DNA of 64,000 bases from AC-32 sp963788215 (lineage in GTDB: Bacteria > Actinomycetota > Thermoleophilia > Gaiellales > Gaiellaceae), in NCBI GenBank assembly GCA_963788215.1, contig CAWBFX010000001.1, positions 124,001 through 188,000 on the forward strand, written 5' to 3'. Each line of letters opens with the position of its first letter. Position 1 is the stretch's first letter. The position numbers and the translations under genes were made by a program. This document shows positions 20,934 through 29,415 of this stretch, in pieces. The notes beneath the pieces are model-generated. The model saw only the letters and a program-made list of their open reading frames with translations. It ran no database searches and was not told where the DNA came from.

Positions 20934-21298
20934 GCGCCGCGATCGACACCGAGCACTACCGCAAGCGGCTGCTCGACGAGCGCGAGCGCGTCAAAGAGGC
21001 CCTCGACTTCCTCCACGACGAAAACCCCGGCTCGATGGAGGACGAGACGCAGGAGATCCAGAGCGACAACCATCCCGGCGACGTCGCCACGATCACGCAC
21101 GACCGCGAGATCGACTACACCCTCGAGGAGAATGCCGAGCACCTGCTGAGCGCGATCGACGCCGCCCTGCAGCGGATCGAGGAGGGGACCTACGGCACCT
21201 GCCGGACGTGCGGGCAGGAAATCGGCGCGGAGCGCCTGGACGCGCTGCCCTACACCGTCCAGTGCATCGACTGCAAACGCAAGGAGGAGCGCGGTTGA
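20930..21298 (+). CDS. TraR/DksA-type C4 zinc-finger protein, CTG start
   Basis: About 122 residues. The N-terminal coiled coil reads SAAIDTEHYRKRLLDERERV, the middle has DNHPGDVATITHDREIDYTL, and the zinc finger is CRTCGQEIGAERLDALPY followed by CIDC. Proteins of this group bind RNA polymerase through the secondary channel or act as general regulators. The conserved N-terminus needs a start about 35 codons before the first ATG (21035). No ATG, GTG or TTG is available there, but CTG at 20930 forms a CTGA overlap with the upstream stop and has GAGGGAG 7 bases before it. I take CTG as the start. Confidence 0.85.
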   Translation: MSAAIDTEHYRKRLLDERERVKEALDFLHDENPGSMEDETQEIQSDNHPGDVATITHDREIDYTLEENAEHLLSAIDAALQRIEEGTYGTCRTCGQEIGAERLDALPYTVQCIDCKRKEERG

Positions 21299-21852
21299 GC
21301 GAGCCCGCGCCGCGGGCGCTCGACGTCCGCGTGGGGTCGAGCACGGATGCGCTGACGCCGGTCTCGTCGGTCGAGCGCCCTCTCGGGGCGCGCGCGCCGC
21401 AGTGGGCCGAGCTCGGCGCGGTCGTGCTGGCCGCGATCGCGGCCGACCAGCTGACGAAGCTCCTCGTCTCGAGCCAGCTCGCGCTCGACGAGTCGCTCCA
21501 CGTGGCCGGGCCGTTCGCGATCCACCACGTCCAGAACTCCGGGATCGCCTTCGGGCTGTTCTCGAGCGCGACGGTCGCCGTCACGGCGCTGACCGCGCTG
21601 GCCGTGGGCTGGATGCTGGTCTTCTTCGCCCGCTCAGGGGCGCGGCACCCCGTCTTGCCGGTCGCGCTCGGGCTTCTGATCGGCGGCTCGACGTCCAATC
21701 TCATCGACCGCGTGCGTCTTGGCCACGTCACCGACTTTCTCGACCTGCGCTACTGGCCGGCCTTCAACCTGGCCGACTCCTTCATCGTGATCGGCGTCGG
21801 GATCCTGTTCGTAGCGCTGCTGCTCGGCGAGACCTCGCGGCCTCGTTTCTGA
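21295..21852 (+). CDS. lspA: Lipoprotein signal peptidase LspA
   Basis: 185 residues with four membrane segments. The catalytic regions are visible: QNSGIAFGLF, GGSTSNLIDRVRLGHVTDFL with the first Asp, and FNLADSFIVIGVG with the second. LspA removes the signal peptide of prolipoproteins in the membrane. The start is TTG at 21295 in a TTGA overlap with the dksA-like gene. The first 40 or so residues are hydrophilic and variable, so a later start such as GTG near 21328 is possible. The gene pairs with rluD downstream, as is usual. Confidence 0.93.
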   Translation: MSEPAPRALDVRVGSSTDALTPVSSVERPLGARAPQWAELGAVVLAAIAADQLTKLLVSSQLALDESLHVAGPFAIHHVQNSGIAFGLFSSATVAVTALTALAVGWMLVFFARSGARHPVLPVALGLLIGGSTSNLIDRVRLGHVTDFLDLRYWPAFNLADSFIVIGVGILFVALLLGETSRPRF

Positions 21853-21868
21853 CGACCCGGGCGCGCTT

Positions 21869-22756
21869 CTGAAGCTCGTCGTCCCCGCCGAAGCCGCCGG
21901 CGAGCGGCTCGACCGGTTTCTCGCCGGACTGCCGGAGATCGGCTCCCGCGGCGCGGCCGAGCGCCTGATCGAACGCGGGGCGGCGACGCTGAACGGCGAG
22001 CGCGCCCCGAAGAGCCGCCGGCTGGAGGGCGGAGAGCGGCTCGAGCTCGAGCTCCCGGAGGCGCCGAGCGGAGAGATCGTCCGGGAGGACGTTCCGCTGC
22101 GCGTCGCCTACGAGGACGAGCACCTGCTCGTGATCGACAAGCCCGCAGGGATCGTCGTGCACCCGGCACCGGGGCACGCCTCAGGCACCCTCGTCCACGG
22201 GCTGATCGGCGACCTCGCCGGCGGCGACGCGCCCGACCGGCCCGGGATCGTCCACCGGCTCGATCGCGACACCTCGGGCCTGCTCGTCGTCGCGCGCACC
22301 GAGGAGACCTACCGCGGCCTGCGGAACCTCGTCCGCCGCCGAGCGCTGGAGCGGCGCTACAAGGCGCTCGTGCGGGGCCGGCCGAGGTCGTGGCACGGGC
22401 GGATCGAGGCGCCGATCGGCCGCGACCGGCGCGACGCGACGCGCATGTCGCTCGACACGGAGAGACCGCGCGACTCCGTCACCCATTTCGACGTCGAGCG
22501 GCTGCTCGACGGCCACGCCCTGCTCGACGTCCGCCTCGAGACTGGCCGGACCCACCAGATCCGCGTCCATCTGGCCGCGATCGGGCTGCCGGTCGTCGGC
22601 GACCACGTCTACGGCGTCCCCGAGCCGGGCCTCCGCCGGCAGTTCCTGCACGCGTGGCGGCTTGCGTTCCCGCACCCGGTGACCGGCGAGAGCGTGGAGG
22701 TCGAGTCGGAGCTGCCGCCCGAGCTTCAGGCGGCGTTGGCGCGCTTGGCCGAGTAG
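21869..22756 (+). CDS. rluD: RluD family pseudouridine synthase, CTG start
   Basis: About 295 residues. An S4 RNA-binding domain (LVVPAEAAGERLDRFLAGLP, SRGAAERLIERG) precedes the RluA-type synthase domain with VIDKPAGIVVHPAPGH, the catalytic HRLDRDTSGL and ETGRTHQIRVHLAAIG. It makes pseudouridine in 23S rRNA or tRNA. The S4 domain must begin near 21869. The frame opens after a TAG inside lspA and contains no ATG, GTG or TTG before it, so CTG at 21869 is the only plausible start. The first standard start, at 22130, would delete the whole S4 domain. The 3' end overlaps the convergent GGDEF gene by 31 bases. Confidence 0.88.
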   Translation: MKLVVPAEAAGERLDRFLAGLPEIGSRGAAERLIERGAATLNGERAPKSRRLEGGERLELELPEAPSGEIVREDVPLRVAYEDEHLLVIDKPAGIVVHPAPGHASGTLVHGLIGDLAGGDAPDRPGIVHRLDRDTSGLLVVARTEETYRGLRNLVRRRALERRYKALVRGRPRSWHGRIEAPIGRDRRDATRMSLDTERPRDSVTHFDVERLLDGHALLDVRLETGRTHQIRVHLAAIGLPVVGDHVYGVPEPGLRRQFLHAWRLAFPHPVTGESVEVESELPPELQAALARLAE

Positions 22757-23619
22757 AGGCGCTCGTCGGCAAGGCGGAAGAGCTCGTCCGCGTCGACCGC
22801 CTCGTCGGGGTAGTGCGCGGTGCCGGCGCTGAACGGGAACGAGCCCGGCTGGTCGGCAAGACGCGCGATCAAGCGCTCGCCGGCCTGGCCGTCGGCCTCC
22901 ACGAGGTAGGCGGCGAACTCGTCCCCGCCCATCCGGCCTCCGCGGTCGGAGGCGCGGAGGCAGCCGCGCAGCGCTCCCGCGAATGACTTCAGCGCGCGAT
23001 CACCCGCCTGGTGGCCGAGGGTGTCGTTGACTTCCTTGAAGAGGTCGAGGTCGAGGAAGACGAGGGCGACGCCGTGGCCGTAGCGTCCGGCGCGCTCGAT
23101 CTCGGCCTCGAGCTCGCGGACGAAGGCCTGGTGGTGAAGCAGCCCCGTGAGCTGGTCGTGGTTTGCCTCGCGCGCCAGCTCCGCGGTCGCACGGTCGAAA
23201 TAGGCGACCACGCACTCGGTGACGAGGCGGTCGAGAGTGTCGTTCAGGCGGCGCTCGACGAGCAGCACCTCCTCGGTCCCGAGCTGAGCCGCGCGCTCGG
23301 AGACGAAGCGCCAAACCACCCGCCGCAGGAGCAGGAACTCGGTGACGATCTCGCGCGGCGCGAACCCGAGCGCCTCGCGGTTGCGCGCGTGGTCCCGGGC
23401 CTGCGCGGCGAGCGGGCTCCCGATCCGGAGACGCTCCGGAGACGGCTCCACGAGCCCACGGGCGAGCTCGCCGATGAACGTCGGCATGTCGCCGAGCTGG
23501 CCGAGCCGCTCGAGCCGCTGCAGCGAGGGAAGCTGGTCGTTCTGCAGCCCTTCCTCGACGGTTGCGAGCGCGAGTTGCCAGGCATCGGCCTGGATGGCCG
23601 CTGCGAGCTCTTCGAGCAT
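22726..23619 (-). CDS. Diguanylate cyclase with RsbRD-like N-terminal domain
   Basis: 297 residues. The N-terminal helical half resembles the RsbRD/sensor-kinase N-terminal domain (RDHARNREALGFAPREIVTE, LLLRRVVWRFVSE). The C-terminal GGDEF domain has LTGLLHHQAF, VFLDLDLFKEVNDTLGHQAG and the active GRMGGDEFA. An RxxD inhibitory site (RASD) lies five residues before GGDEF. It should make cyclic di-GMP and be feedback inhibited. No membrane segment is present. It is encoded between rluD and the rpsB operon on the opposite strand. Confidence 0.88.
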   Translation of the reverse strand: MLEELAAAIQADAWQLALATVEEGLQNDQLPSLQRLERLGQLGDMPTFIGELARGLVEPSPERLRIGSPLAAQARDHARNREALGFAPREIVTEFLLLRRVVWRFVSERAAQLGTEEVLLVERRLNDTLDRLVTECVVAYFDRATAELAREANHDQLTGLLHHQAFVRELEAEIERAGRYGHGVALVFLDLDLFKEVNDTLGHQAGDRALKSFAGALRGCLRASDRGGRMGGDEFAAYLVEADGQAGERLIARLADQPGSFPFSAGTAHYPDEAVDADELFRLADERLYSAKRANAA

Positions 23620-23703
23620 CTCCCCGAAGAATCGGCGGAATCAGGCCCGAACCTGAGTTCGGCTAGACTTTTTCGGCTCTGCAAGCGACCCGGTGGGCGC
23701 GTG

Positions 23704-23744
23704 CGGGTGGCGGTGCCGGCGTAATCGAACGCCGGTTCCACCCG
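23704..23744 (+). promoter_or_regulatory. Nested hairpin in the rpsB leader
   Basis: An outer stem CGGGTGG (23704-23710) / CCACCCG (23738-23744) encloses an inner stem CCGGCG (23716-23721) / CGCCGG (23730-23735) with loop TAATCGAA. It lies 47 bases before the rpsB start, after a TAGACT hexamer near 23663-23668. Ribosomal protein S2 represses its own operon in other bacteria, so an autoregulatory leader is likely. It is not matched to any described S2 leader. Confidence 0.5.
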
Positions 23745-23790
23745 GATTCCGCCGGCGAAGTACCGAAACCGAGAGAAAGGAAATCGCACC

Positions 23791-24675
23791 ATGTCCGTCG
23801 TCACCATGCGAGAGCTGCTGGAGGCCGGCGTCCACTTCGGCCACCAGACGCGCCGCTGGAACCCCAAGATGAAGCGCTTCATCTTCGGCGAGCGCGGAGG
23901 CATCTACATCATCGATTTGCAGCAGGCGCTGCAGTCGCTCGAGGAGGCCCACGCATTCGCGCGCAACCTCGCCGAGCGCAACGGCACCGTCCTGTTCGTC
24001 GGGACGAAGAAGCAGGCCCAGGACTCCGTCGAGGAGGAGGCCAAGCGGGTCGGCATGCCCTACGTCAACCACCGCTGGCTCGGCGGTTTGCTCACGAACT
24101 GGCGAACCATCTCCGACCGGATCGAGCGCCTGCACGAGCTGCGCCGCCTCCGCGACGAGGGCCAGCTCGAGCTGCTCCCGCCGAAGGAGCGGATCTCGAT
24201 GCAGGCCGAGCTCGAGAAGCTCGACATGAACCTCGGCGGCGTTGCGGACATGCGCCGCCAGCCCGACGCGCTGCTCGTGATCGACCTGCGCAAGGAGCAG
24301 CTCGCCGTGCGCGAGGCCCGGCGCCTCGGCCTGCCGATCATCGCGCTCGTCGACACGAACTGCGATCCAGACGAGGCCGACTACGTGATTCCCGGCAACG
24401 ACGACGCGATCCGCTCGTGCAGCCTCGTCGTCCGCGCGATCGCCGACGGAATCGCCGCCGGAACCTCCAAGGCGACCGCGGCCGACTTCGAGCAGGCGCA
24501 GCCGGCCGAGAAGCCCGCGGCGGAGGAGCCGCCCGCGGCCGAAGAGGTCGCGGAGGCACCGGAGCACGAGGTCGTCGGCCAGGCCGAAACGGTCGAAGAG
24601 CCCGCCGAGACCGCCGCCGAGCCTGCACCGGCCGCCGAGGCCGAGCCTACGCCGGTCACAGAAGGTGCCGAATGA
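23791..24675 (+). CDS. rpsB: 30S ribosomal protein S2
   Basis: 294 residues. The S2 core is complete: TMRELLEAGVHFGHQTRRWN, KMKRFIFGERGGIYIIDLQQ, VNHRWLGGLLTNWRTI, PDALLVIDLRKEQLAVREAR and IALVDTNCDPD. A C-terminal Ala/Glu/Pro-rich tail of about 60 residues extends past the usual end, as in many high-GC species. A Shine-Dalgarno sequence (AGAAAGGAAA) precedes the ATG. It is the first gene of the rpsB-tsf-pyrH-frr operon; the tsf start overlaps as ATGA. Confidence 0.97.
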   Translation: MSVVTMRELLEAGVHFGHQTRRWNPKMKRFIFGERGGIYIIDLQQALQSLEEAHAFARNLAERNGTVLFVGTKKQAQDSVEEEAKRVGMPYVNHRWLGGLLTNWRTISDRIERLHELRRLRDEGQLELLPPKERISMQAELEKLDMNLGGVADMRRQPDALLVIDLRKEQLAVREARRLGLPIIALVDTNCDPDEADYVIPGNDDAIRSCSLVVRAIADGIAAGTSKATAADFEQAQPAEKPAAEEPPAAEEVAEAPEHEVVGQAETVEEPAETAAEPAPAAEAEPTPVTEGAE

Positions 24676-25466
24676 GCATCTCCGCCACGCAAGTCAAAGA
24701 GCTCCGCGACCGGACGGGCGCGGGGATGATGACCGCCAAGCGCGCCCTCGAGGAGACCGACGGCGACATCGACGCCGCACAGCGGCTCCTTCGGGAGCAG
24801 GGCATCGCCGCCGCCGGAAAGAAGGCCGGACGCGAGACGACCGAGGGAATCGTTCTGTCGACCGTTTCCGGCAACGAGGGGGTCCTGGTCGCCATCGGCT
24901 GCGAGACCGAGCCTGTTTCCAAGAACGAGGAGTTCCTGAGCTTCGCCGAGAGCGTCCTCGAGGCCGTCGAGTCCGACGGCCCGGATGCGGTCTCCGCGGT
25001 CGAGGAGCAGCGGCTCGAGCTGATCGGCCGCATCGGCGAGAACGTCGAGATCCGCGGCGCTTCCCGCCTCGACGCCGAGGGCGACGAGCTGCTCGCCGAG
25101 TACGTCCACCCGCCCGCGAACAAGGTCGGGGTGCTCGTCCGCGTGCGCGGCGGAGACCCGACGCTCGCGCGCCGGATCGCGATGCACATCTCGTTTGCCG
25201 CGCCGCGCTACCGCACCGTCGAGGAAGTTCCGCAGGATGAGATCGCCTCCGAGCGCGAGATCTACGCGCAGCAGCCGGACGTGCTCGAAAAGCCGGAGCA
25301 GGTGCGCGAGAAGATCGTCGAGGGCCGCCTGCGCAAGGAGTTCCTCGCGGACGTCGCGCTCTCCGAGCAGACCTGGATCCACGACACCGCGAAGACGGTC
25401 GGCCAGGCGCTCGGCGAGGCAGGGGTCGAGGTCGTCGAGTTCGTCCGCTACGCGCTCGCCGAGTGA
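24672..25466 (+). CDS. tsf: Translation elongation factor Ts
   Basis: 264 residues. The N-terminal UBA-like domain and EF-Tu contact motif are clear (KELRDRTGAGMMTAKRALEE, DIDAAQRLLREQGIAAAGKK), followed by VLVAIGCETEPVSKNEEF of the core and FAAPRYRTVEEVP. It is the nucleotide-exchange factor for EF-Tu. The ATG at 24672 overlaps rpsB by four bases. The last part contains SEQTWIHDTAKTVGQAL in place of the more usual KDxxxTVxQ segment, still recognisable. Confidence 0.97.
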   Translation: MSISATQVKELRDRTGAGMMTAKRALEETDGDIDAAQRLLREQGIAAAGKKAGRETTEGIVLSTVSGNEGVLVAIGCETEPVSKNEEFLSFAESVLEAVESDGPDAVSAVEEQRLELIGRIGENVEIRGASRLDAEGDELLAEYVHPPANKVGVLVRVRGGDPTLARRIAMHISFAAPRYRTVEEVPQDEIASEREIYAQQPDVLEKPEQVREKIVEGRLRKEFLADVALSEQTWIHDTAKTVGQALGEAGVEVVEFVRYALAE

Positions 25467-26221
25467 GCACCACCAGCTCGGAGCAACAGACCGCCGTCAA
25501 AGAAGGGCGGCCCGCCTTCCGGCGCGTTCTGCTCAAGCTCTCCGGGGAGGCGCTCATGGGCGAGCGCGAGCACGGTCTCGATCCGGCGCGCGTAGCCGCG
25601 CTCGCTGACGAGATCGTCGGAGTCCAGGCGCTGGGAGTGGAGCTCGCGATCGTCGTCGGCGCCGGGAACATCTTCCGCGGGCTCGAAGCGGCCGCCGAGG
25701 GAATGGACCGCGCGACGGCGGACTACGCGGGCATGCTCGCGACGCTGCTGAACGCGCTGCCGCTGCAGGACGCGCTCGAGCACCGCGGCGCCCAGACGCG
25801 CATCCTTTCCGCGCTCGCGGCCGCCGAGGTGGCCGAGCCCTACATCCGCCGCCGCGCAATCAGGCACCTGGAGAAGGGCCGGATCGTGATCTTCGCGGCC
25901 GGCACGGGCAACCCGTTCTTCACGACCGACACGGCTGCAGCGCTGCGCGCGCTCGAGATCGGCGCCGAGGGAATCCTGATGGCCAAGAACAAGGTCGAGG
26001 GCGTCCTCGAGGACGATCCGCGCGAAGATCCCGACGCGACGCTGATCCCCGAGATCACCCATCTGAACGCCATCGAGCGGGGCCTGAAGGTGATGGACAC
26101 GACCGCGCTGTCGCTCTGCATGGACAACCGCCTGCCCATCTACGTCTTCGCACTTCAGCCCGGAAACATCCGTAAGGTTGTCGAGGGCGAGCGCGTCGGC
26201 ACGATCGTCTCGACCCCCTGA
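25463..26221 (+). CDS. pyrH: UMP kinase
   Basis: 252 residues of the amino-acid-kinase fold. Motifs are RVLLKLSGEALMGEREHGLD, IVVGAGNIFRGLEAA, DYAGMLATLLNALPLQDALE, FAAGTGNPFFTTDTAAALRA and ILMAKNKVEGVLEDDPR. It phosphorylates UMP to UDP. The GTG start overlaps tsf as GTGA. A hydrophilic 20-residue N-terminal extension precedes the first strand. Confidence 0.97.
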   Translation: MSTTSSEQQTAVKEGRPAFRRVLLKLSGEALMGEREHGLDPARVAALADEIVGVQALGVELAIVVGAGNIFRGLEAAAEGMDRATADYAGMLATLLNALPLQDALEHRGAQTRILSALAAAEVAEPYIRRRAIRHLEKGRIVIFAAGTGNPFFTTDTAAALRALEIGAEGILMAKNKVEGVLEDDPREDPDATLIPEITHLNAIERGLKVMDTTALSLCMDNRLPIYVFALQPGNIRKVVEGERVGTIVSTP

Positions 26222-26228
26222 CGCGACC

Positions 26229-26789
26229 ATGGCGATCGACGATTTGATCCAGGATGCGCAGCGGCGGATGGACAAGTCCGTCGAGGCGGCGCAGACCGAG
26301 TTCTCGACGCTCCGGACGGGTCGCGCGTCGTCGGCGCTCCTCGACCGCATCCAGATCGACTACTACGGCCAGCAGACGCCCCTGAAGCAGCTCGCGACGA
26401 TCAACGCGCCCGAGCCTCGCCTGGTCACGGTGCAGCCCTTCGACCCGAGCTCGCTGCAGGCGATCGAGCGCGCGATCCAGGAGTCCGACCTCGGCCTGAC
26501 GCCCTCGAACGACGGCAAGGTGATCCGCCTGCCGATCCCGCAGCTCACCGAGGAGCGGCGCAAGGACCTCGTCAAGGTCGTCCGCCACATGGCCGAGGAG
26601 GGGCGGGTCGCCGTACGTAACGTGCGGCGCGACGTCATGCACCATCTCAAGGAGCTCGTCGACAAGGGCGAAGCGGGCAAGGACGACGAGCACCGCGCCG
26701 AGGAGCGGGTCCAGAAGCTGACGGACGAGCACACGCAGAAGATCGACGAGCTGCTCAAGCGCAAGGAAGCGGAAATCCTGGAGGTCTAG
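26229..26789 (+). CDS. frr: Ribosome recycling factor
   Basis: 186 residues with the RRF signature: STLRTGRASSALLDRIQIDY, TPLKQLATINAPEPRLVTVQ, LGLTPSNDGKVIRLPIPQLT, EERRKDLVKVV and the C-terminal coiled coil. It splits post-termination ribosomes together with EF-G. It follows pyrH by 7 bases and its stop shares a base with the uppS start (TAGTG). Confidence 0.97.
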   Translation: MAIDDLIQDAQRRMDKSVEAAQTEFSTLRTGRASSALLDRIQIDYYGQQTPLKQLATINAPEPRLVTVQPFDPSSLQAIERAIQESDLGLTPSNDGKVIRLPIPQLTEERRKDLVKVVRHMAEEGRVAVRNVRRDVMHHLKELVDKGEAGKDDEHRAEERVQKLTDEHTQKIDELLKRKEAEILEV

Positions 26790-27520
26790 TGGGCCGCGCG
26801 CCGGACCCCGTGGTTGTGGACGGCGAGCAGCAGGGCGACCAGGCTCGATCCGTCGCGATCATCATGGACGGGAACGGCCGCTGGGCTGCGGCCCACGACC
26901 TGTCCATCGCCGAAGGACACCGTGCGGGCACCCGCGCGCTGAGACGCACTGTCGAGGCCTCGATCGACCTCGGCGTGAAGTCCCTGGCCGTCTACGCGTT
27001 CTCGACGGAGAACTGGTCGCGCCCGGAGGACGAGGTGGTCGACCTGATGGAGATCTTCGGCGAGACCATCGAGCGCGAGCTCCCTGATCTCGTCCGCCAG
27101 GGGGTGCGAACCCGCTTCATCGGCCGCCGGGACCGCGCCTCCGAGCGGCTGCGCGAGCAGATGGCCCGACTCGAGGGAGAGACCGCCCAGAACGACCGGC
27201 TGCAGCTCTGGGTCGCGCTCGACTACGGCGGGCGCGCGGAGCTGGTCGAGGCTGCGCGCCGGCTTGTCGAGGCGGGAACGCCCGCCGAGGAGATCGACGA
27301 GGACGTCTTCCACGCGAAGCTGTACGCCCCCGACCTGCCGGACCCGGACCTCCTGATCCGCACCTCCGGCGAGCTGCGAATCTCGAATTTCCTGCTGTGG
27401 CAGCTGGCCTACTCCGAGCTCGTCTTCACGGACACGCTCTGGCCCGACTTCGGCCGGGAGGAGCTGGAGCAGGCACTCGCCGCCTACGCGAGCAGGCGCC
27501 GCCGCTTCGGCGGTCGATGA
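26789..27520 (+). CDS. uppS: Isoprenyl (undecaprenyl-type) diphosphate synthase
   Basis: 243 residues of the cis-prenyltransferase family. It has VAIIMDGNGRWAAAHDLSIA with the catalytic Asp, EGHRAGTRALRRTV, AVYAFSTENWSRPEDEVVDL, LIRTSGELRISNFLLWQLAY and SELVFTDTLWPDF. It makes the long-chain polyprenyl diphosphate carrier used for peptidoglycan and polysaccharide synthesis. GTG start; the first 20 residues are variable. Followed by cdsA in an ATGA overlap. Confidence 0.96.
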   Translation: MGRAPDPVVVDGEQQGDQARSVAIIMDGNGRWAAAHDLSIAEGHRAGTRALRRTVEASIDLGVKSLAVYAFSTENWSRPEDEVVDLMEIFGETIERELPDLVRQGVRTRFIGRRDRASERLREQMARLEGETAQNDRLQLWVALDYGGRAELVEAARRLVEAGTPAEEIDEDVFHAKLYAPDLPDPDLLIRTSGELRISNFLLWQLAYSELVFTDTLWPDFGREELEQALAAYASRRRRFGGR

Positions 27521-28308
27521 GCTCGTTCTGGTCCCGCATCCTCGTGTCGGTCGTCGGGCTGCCCGCCGTGCTCGGCCTCGTCTGGGTCGGCGGGTGGTGG
27601 CTCTGGTTCCTCGCGGCGGCGGCCGGGCTGATCGCCCTCCACGAGTTCTACGCCGTCGCGCGGCCCCTGCGGCCGCTCGTCCCCGCGGGCTATGCGGGGC
27701 TCGTGCTGATCCTGCTCGGAGCGAAGCTCGGCGGGACGATCTGGATGATCGGCGGCTTCCTGGCGACCCTCGCGTTCGCGTTCCTGTTGAAGGGGATTTC
27801 CGACACGCGCCAGTCGCTGACCGTCGCGGTGGCGACGACGGTGCTCGGAACCGCGTGGATCGGCTTTGGTCTTGCGTACGTGCTGCTGCTGCGGGCGATT
27901 CCCGAGCACGGCCAGCTCGCCGTCCTCACGGTGGTGCTGAGCGTCTTCGCGGCCGACACGCTCGCGTACTTCACGGGGAGGCTCATCGGAAGGCACAAGA
28001 TGGCGCCCGTAATCTCGCCCGGAAAGACGTGGGAGGGCCTGGTCGCGTCGACCGTGGCCGCGATCCTCGTTCCGTTCTTCGCGCTGTACCACTCGGACTT
28101 CCTCGGCATCGGCGAGTCGCTCGTGCTCGGCGCGGCGATCGCGGTCGCGGCTCCCGTCGGCGACCTGTTCGAATCGGCGGTCAAGCGCGATCTCGGTGTC
28201 AAGGACACCGGCAAGCTCCTGCTCGGCCACGGAGGCGTCCTCGACCGCGTGGACGCGCTGCTCTTCGCGTCGATCGCGGCGTTTTACACGATCCTTGCGC
28301 TTACTTAG
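27517..28308 (+). CDS. cdsA: Phosphatidate cytidylyltransferase
   Basis: 263 residues with about eight membrane segments. The cytidylyltransferase signature is near the C-terminus: ESAVKRDLGVKDTGKLLLGH followed by GGVLDRVDALLFAS. Earlier FAADTLAYFTGRLIGRHKMA and PVISPGKTWEGLVAS are also typical. It converts phosphatidic acid and CTP to CDP-diacylglycerol in the membrane, feeding pgsA (39.1 kb here). Confidence 0.95.
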   Translation: MSSFWSRILVSVVGLPAVLGLVWVGGWWLWFLAAAAGLIALHEFYAVARPLRPLVPAGYAGLVLILLGAKLGGTIWMIGGFLATLAFAFLLKGISDTRQSLTVAVATTVLGTAWIGFGLAYVLLLRAIPEHGQLAVLTVVLSVFAADTLAYFTGRLIGRHKMAPVISPGKTWEGLVASTVAAILVPFFALYHSDFLGIGESLVLGAAIAVAAPVGDLFESAVKRDLGVKDTGKLLLGHGGVLDRVDALLFASIAAFYTILALT

Positions 28309-28356
28309 CCATTTCAGGTCATCCGACCGGGGAAACCCGCCGTACACTTTGATCAG

Positions 28357-29415
28357 ATGAAGCGCGTAGCCCTGCTGGGGGCGACCGGCTCGATCGGCCG
28401 CCAGGCGGTCGAGATCGTGGAGAGCCACCCCGACCTCGAGCTCGTTGCAGCAGCCTCCGGCTCGCAGCCGGTCGACGGGCTCGCGCCGCTCACTCAGGTG
28501 GGCGGCGACCTCATGGAGCTGCTGGACCGCGCTGAGCCCGATGTCGTCCTGAACGCGGTCGTCGGCTTTGCCGGCCTGCCGGCGACGCTCTGGGCGCTCG
28601 AGCGCGGCGTCACGCTGGCGCTCGCCAACAAGGAGAGCCTGGTCGCCGCCGGCGAGCTCGCGCTGGCCGCCCAGGAGCGGGGAGGAGGGCTCCTGCTCCC
28701 GGTCGACAGCGAGCACTCCGCGGCCTTCCAGTGCCTCGAGGGGCGGACGGCGGACCAGGTCGACTCGCTGGTCGTCACCGGCTCGGGCGGCCCGTTCCGC
28801 GGCCGCAAGCGCGACGAGCTCGAGGACGTGACTCCCGAGCAGGCGCTCGCGCATCCGACCTGGAGAATGGGCCCCAAGATCACGGTCGACTCGGCGACGC
28901 TCGCGAACAAGGGCCTCGAGCTGATCGAGGCGCACTTCCTCTTCGGCCTCGACTACGACCGCATCGAGGTCGTGCTGCAGCCGACGTCCGTCGTGCACGC
29001 GCTCGTGCGCTTCCGCGACGGCGCCTCGCTGGCGCACCTCGGTTACCCCGACATGCGCGTTCCGATCTCGTTCGCGCTGACCTATCCGGAGCGTTCGGCC
29101 ACGCCGCTTCCGGGGCTCGACCTCGCCTCGGGGCTCGTGCTCGAGTTCGAGGCGCCCGACCTGGAGACGTTCCCGCTGCTGGCGCTCGCGCGCGAGGCCG
29201 GTGAGCGCGGCGGCACCTATCCGTGCGCCTTCAACGCCGCGAACGAGGTCGCGGTCGCCGCCTTCCTGGACGGCCGCCTGCCGTTCCTGGGGATCGCCGA
29301 GACCGTCGAGGAGGCGCTCGCCGAGGCAGACGGCTCGCCTGCGCGCGACCTGGACGACCTCGTCGAGGCGGACGCGGCCGCGCGGAGGCTGGCGGAGCGG
29401 GGAGTGCCTGCATGA
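28357..29415 (+). CDS. dxr: 1-deoxy-D-xylulose 5-phosphate reductoisomerase
   Basis: 352 residues. Motifs are ALLGATGSIGRQAVEIVESH (NADPH), LANKESLVAAGELALAA, PVDSEHSAAFQCLEG with the metal acids, VTGSGGPFRGR, WRMGPKITVDSATLANKGLE and PTSVVHALVRFRDGASLAHL. It makes MEP, the second step of the non-mevalonate isoprenoid pathway; ispG is 1.5 kb downstream. The protein is about 40 residues shorter than the E. coli enzyme, mainly in the N-terminal domain. TACACT at 28343-28348 sits 8 bases before the ATG, so it may have its own near-leaderless promoter. Confidence 0.96.
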   Translation: MKRVALLGATGSIGRQAVEIVESHPDLELVAAASGSQPVDGLAPLTQVGGDLMELLDRAEPDVVLNAVVGFAGLPATLWALERGVTLALANKESLVAAGELALAAQERGGGLLLPVDSEHSAAFQCLEGRTADQVDSLVVTGSGGPFRGRKRDELEDVTPEQALAHPTWRMGPKITVDSATLANKGLELIEAHFLFGLDYDRIEVVLQPTSVVHALVRFRDGASLAHLGYPDMRVPISFALTYPERSATPLPGLDLASGLVLEFEAPDLETFPLLALAREAGERGGTYPCAFNAANEVAVAAFLDGRLPFLGIAETVEEALAEADGSPARDLDDLVEADAAARRLAERGVPA

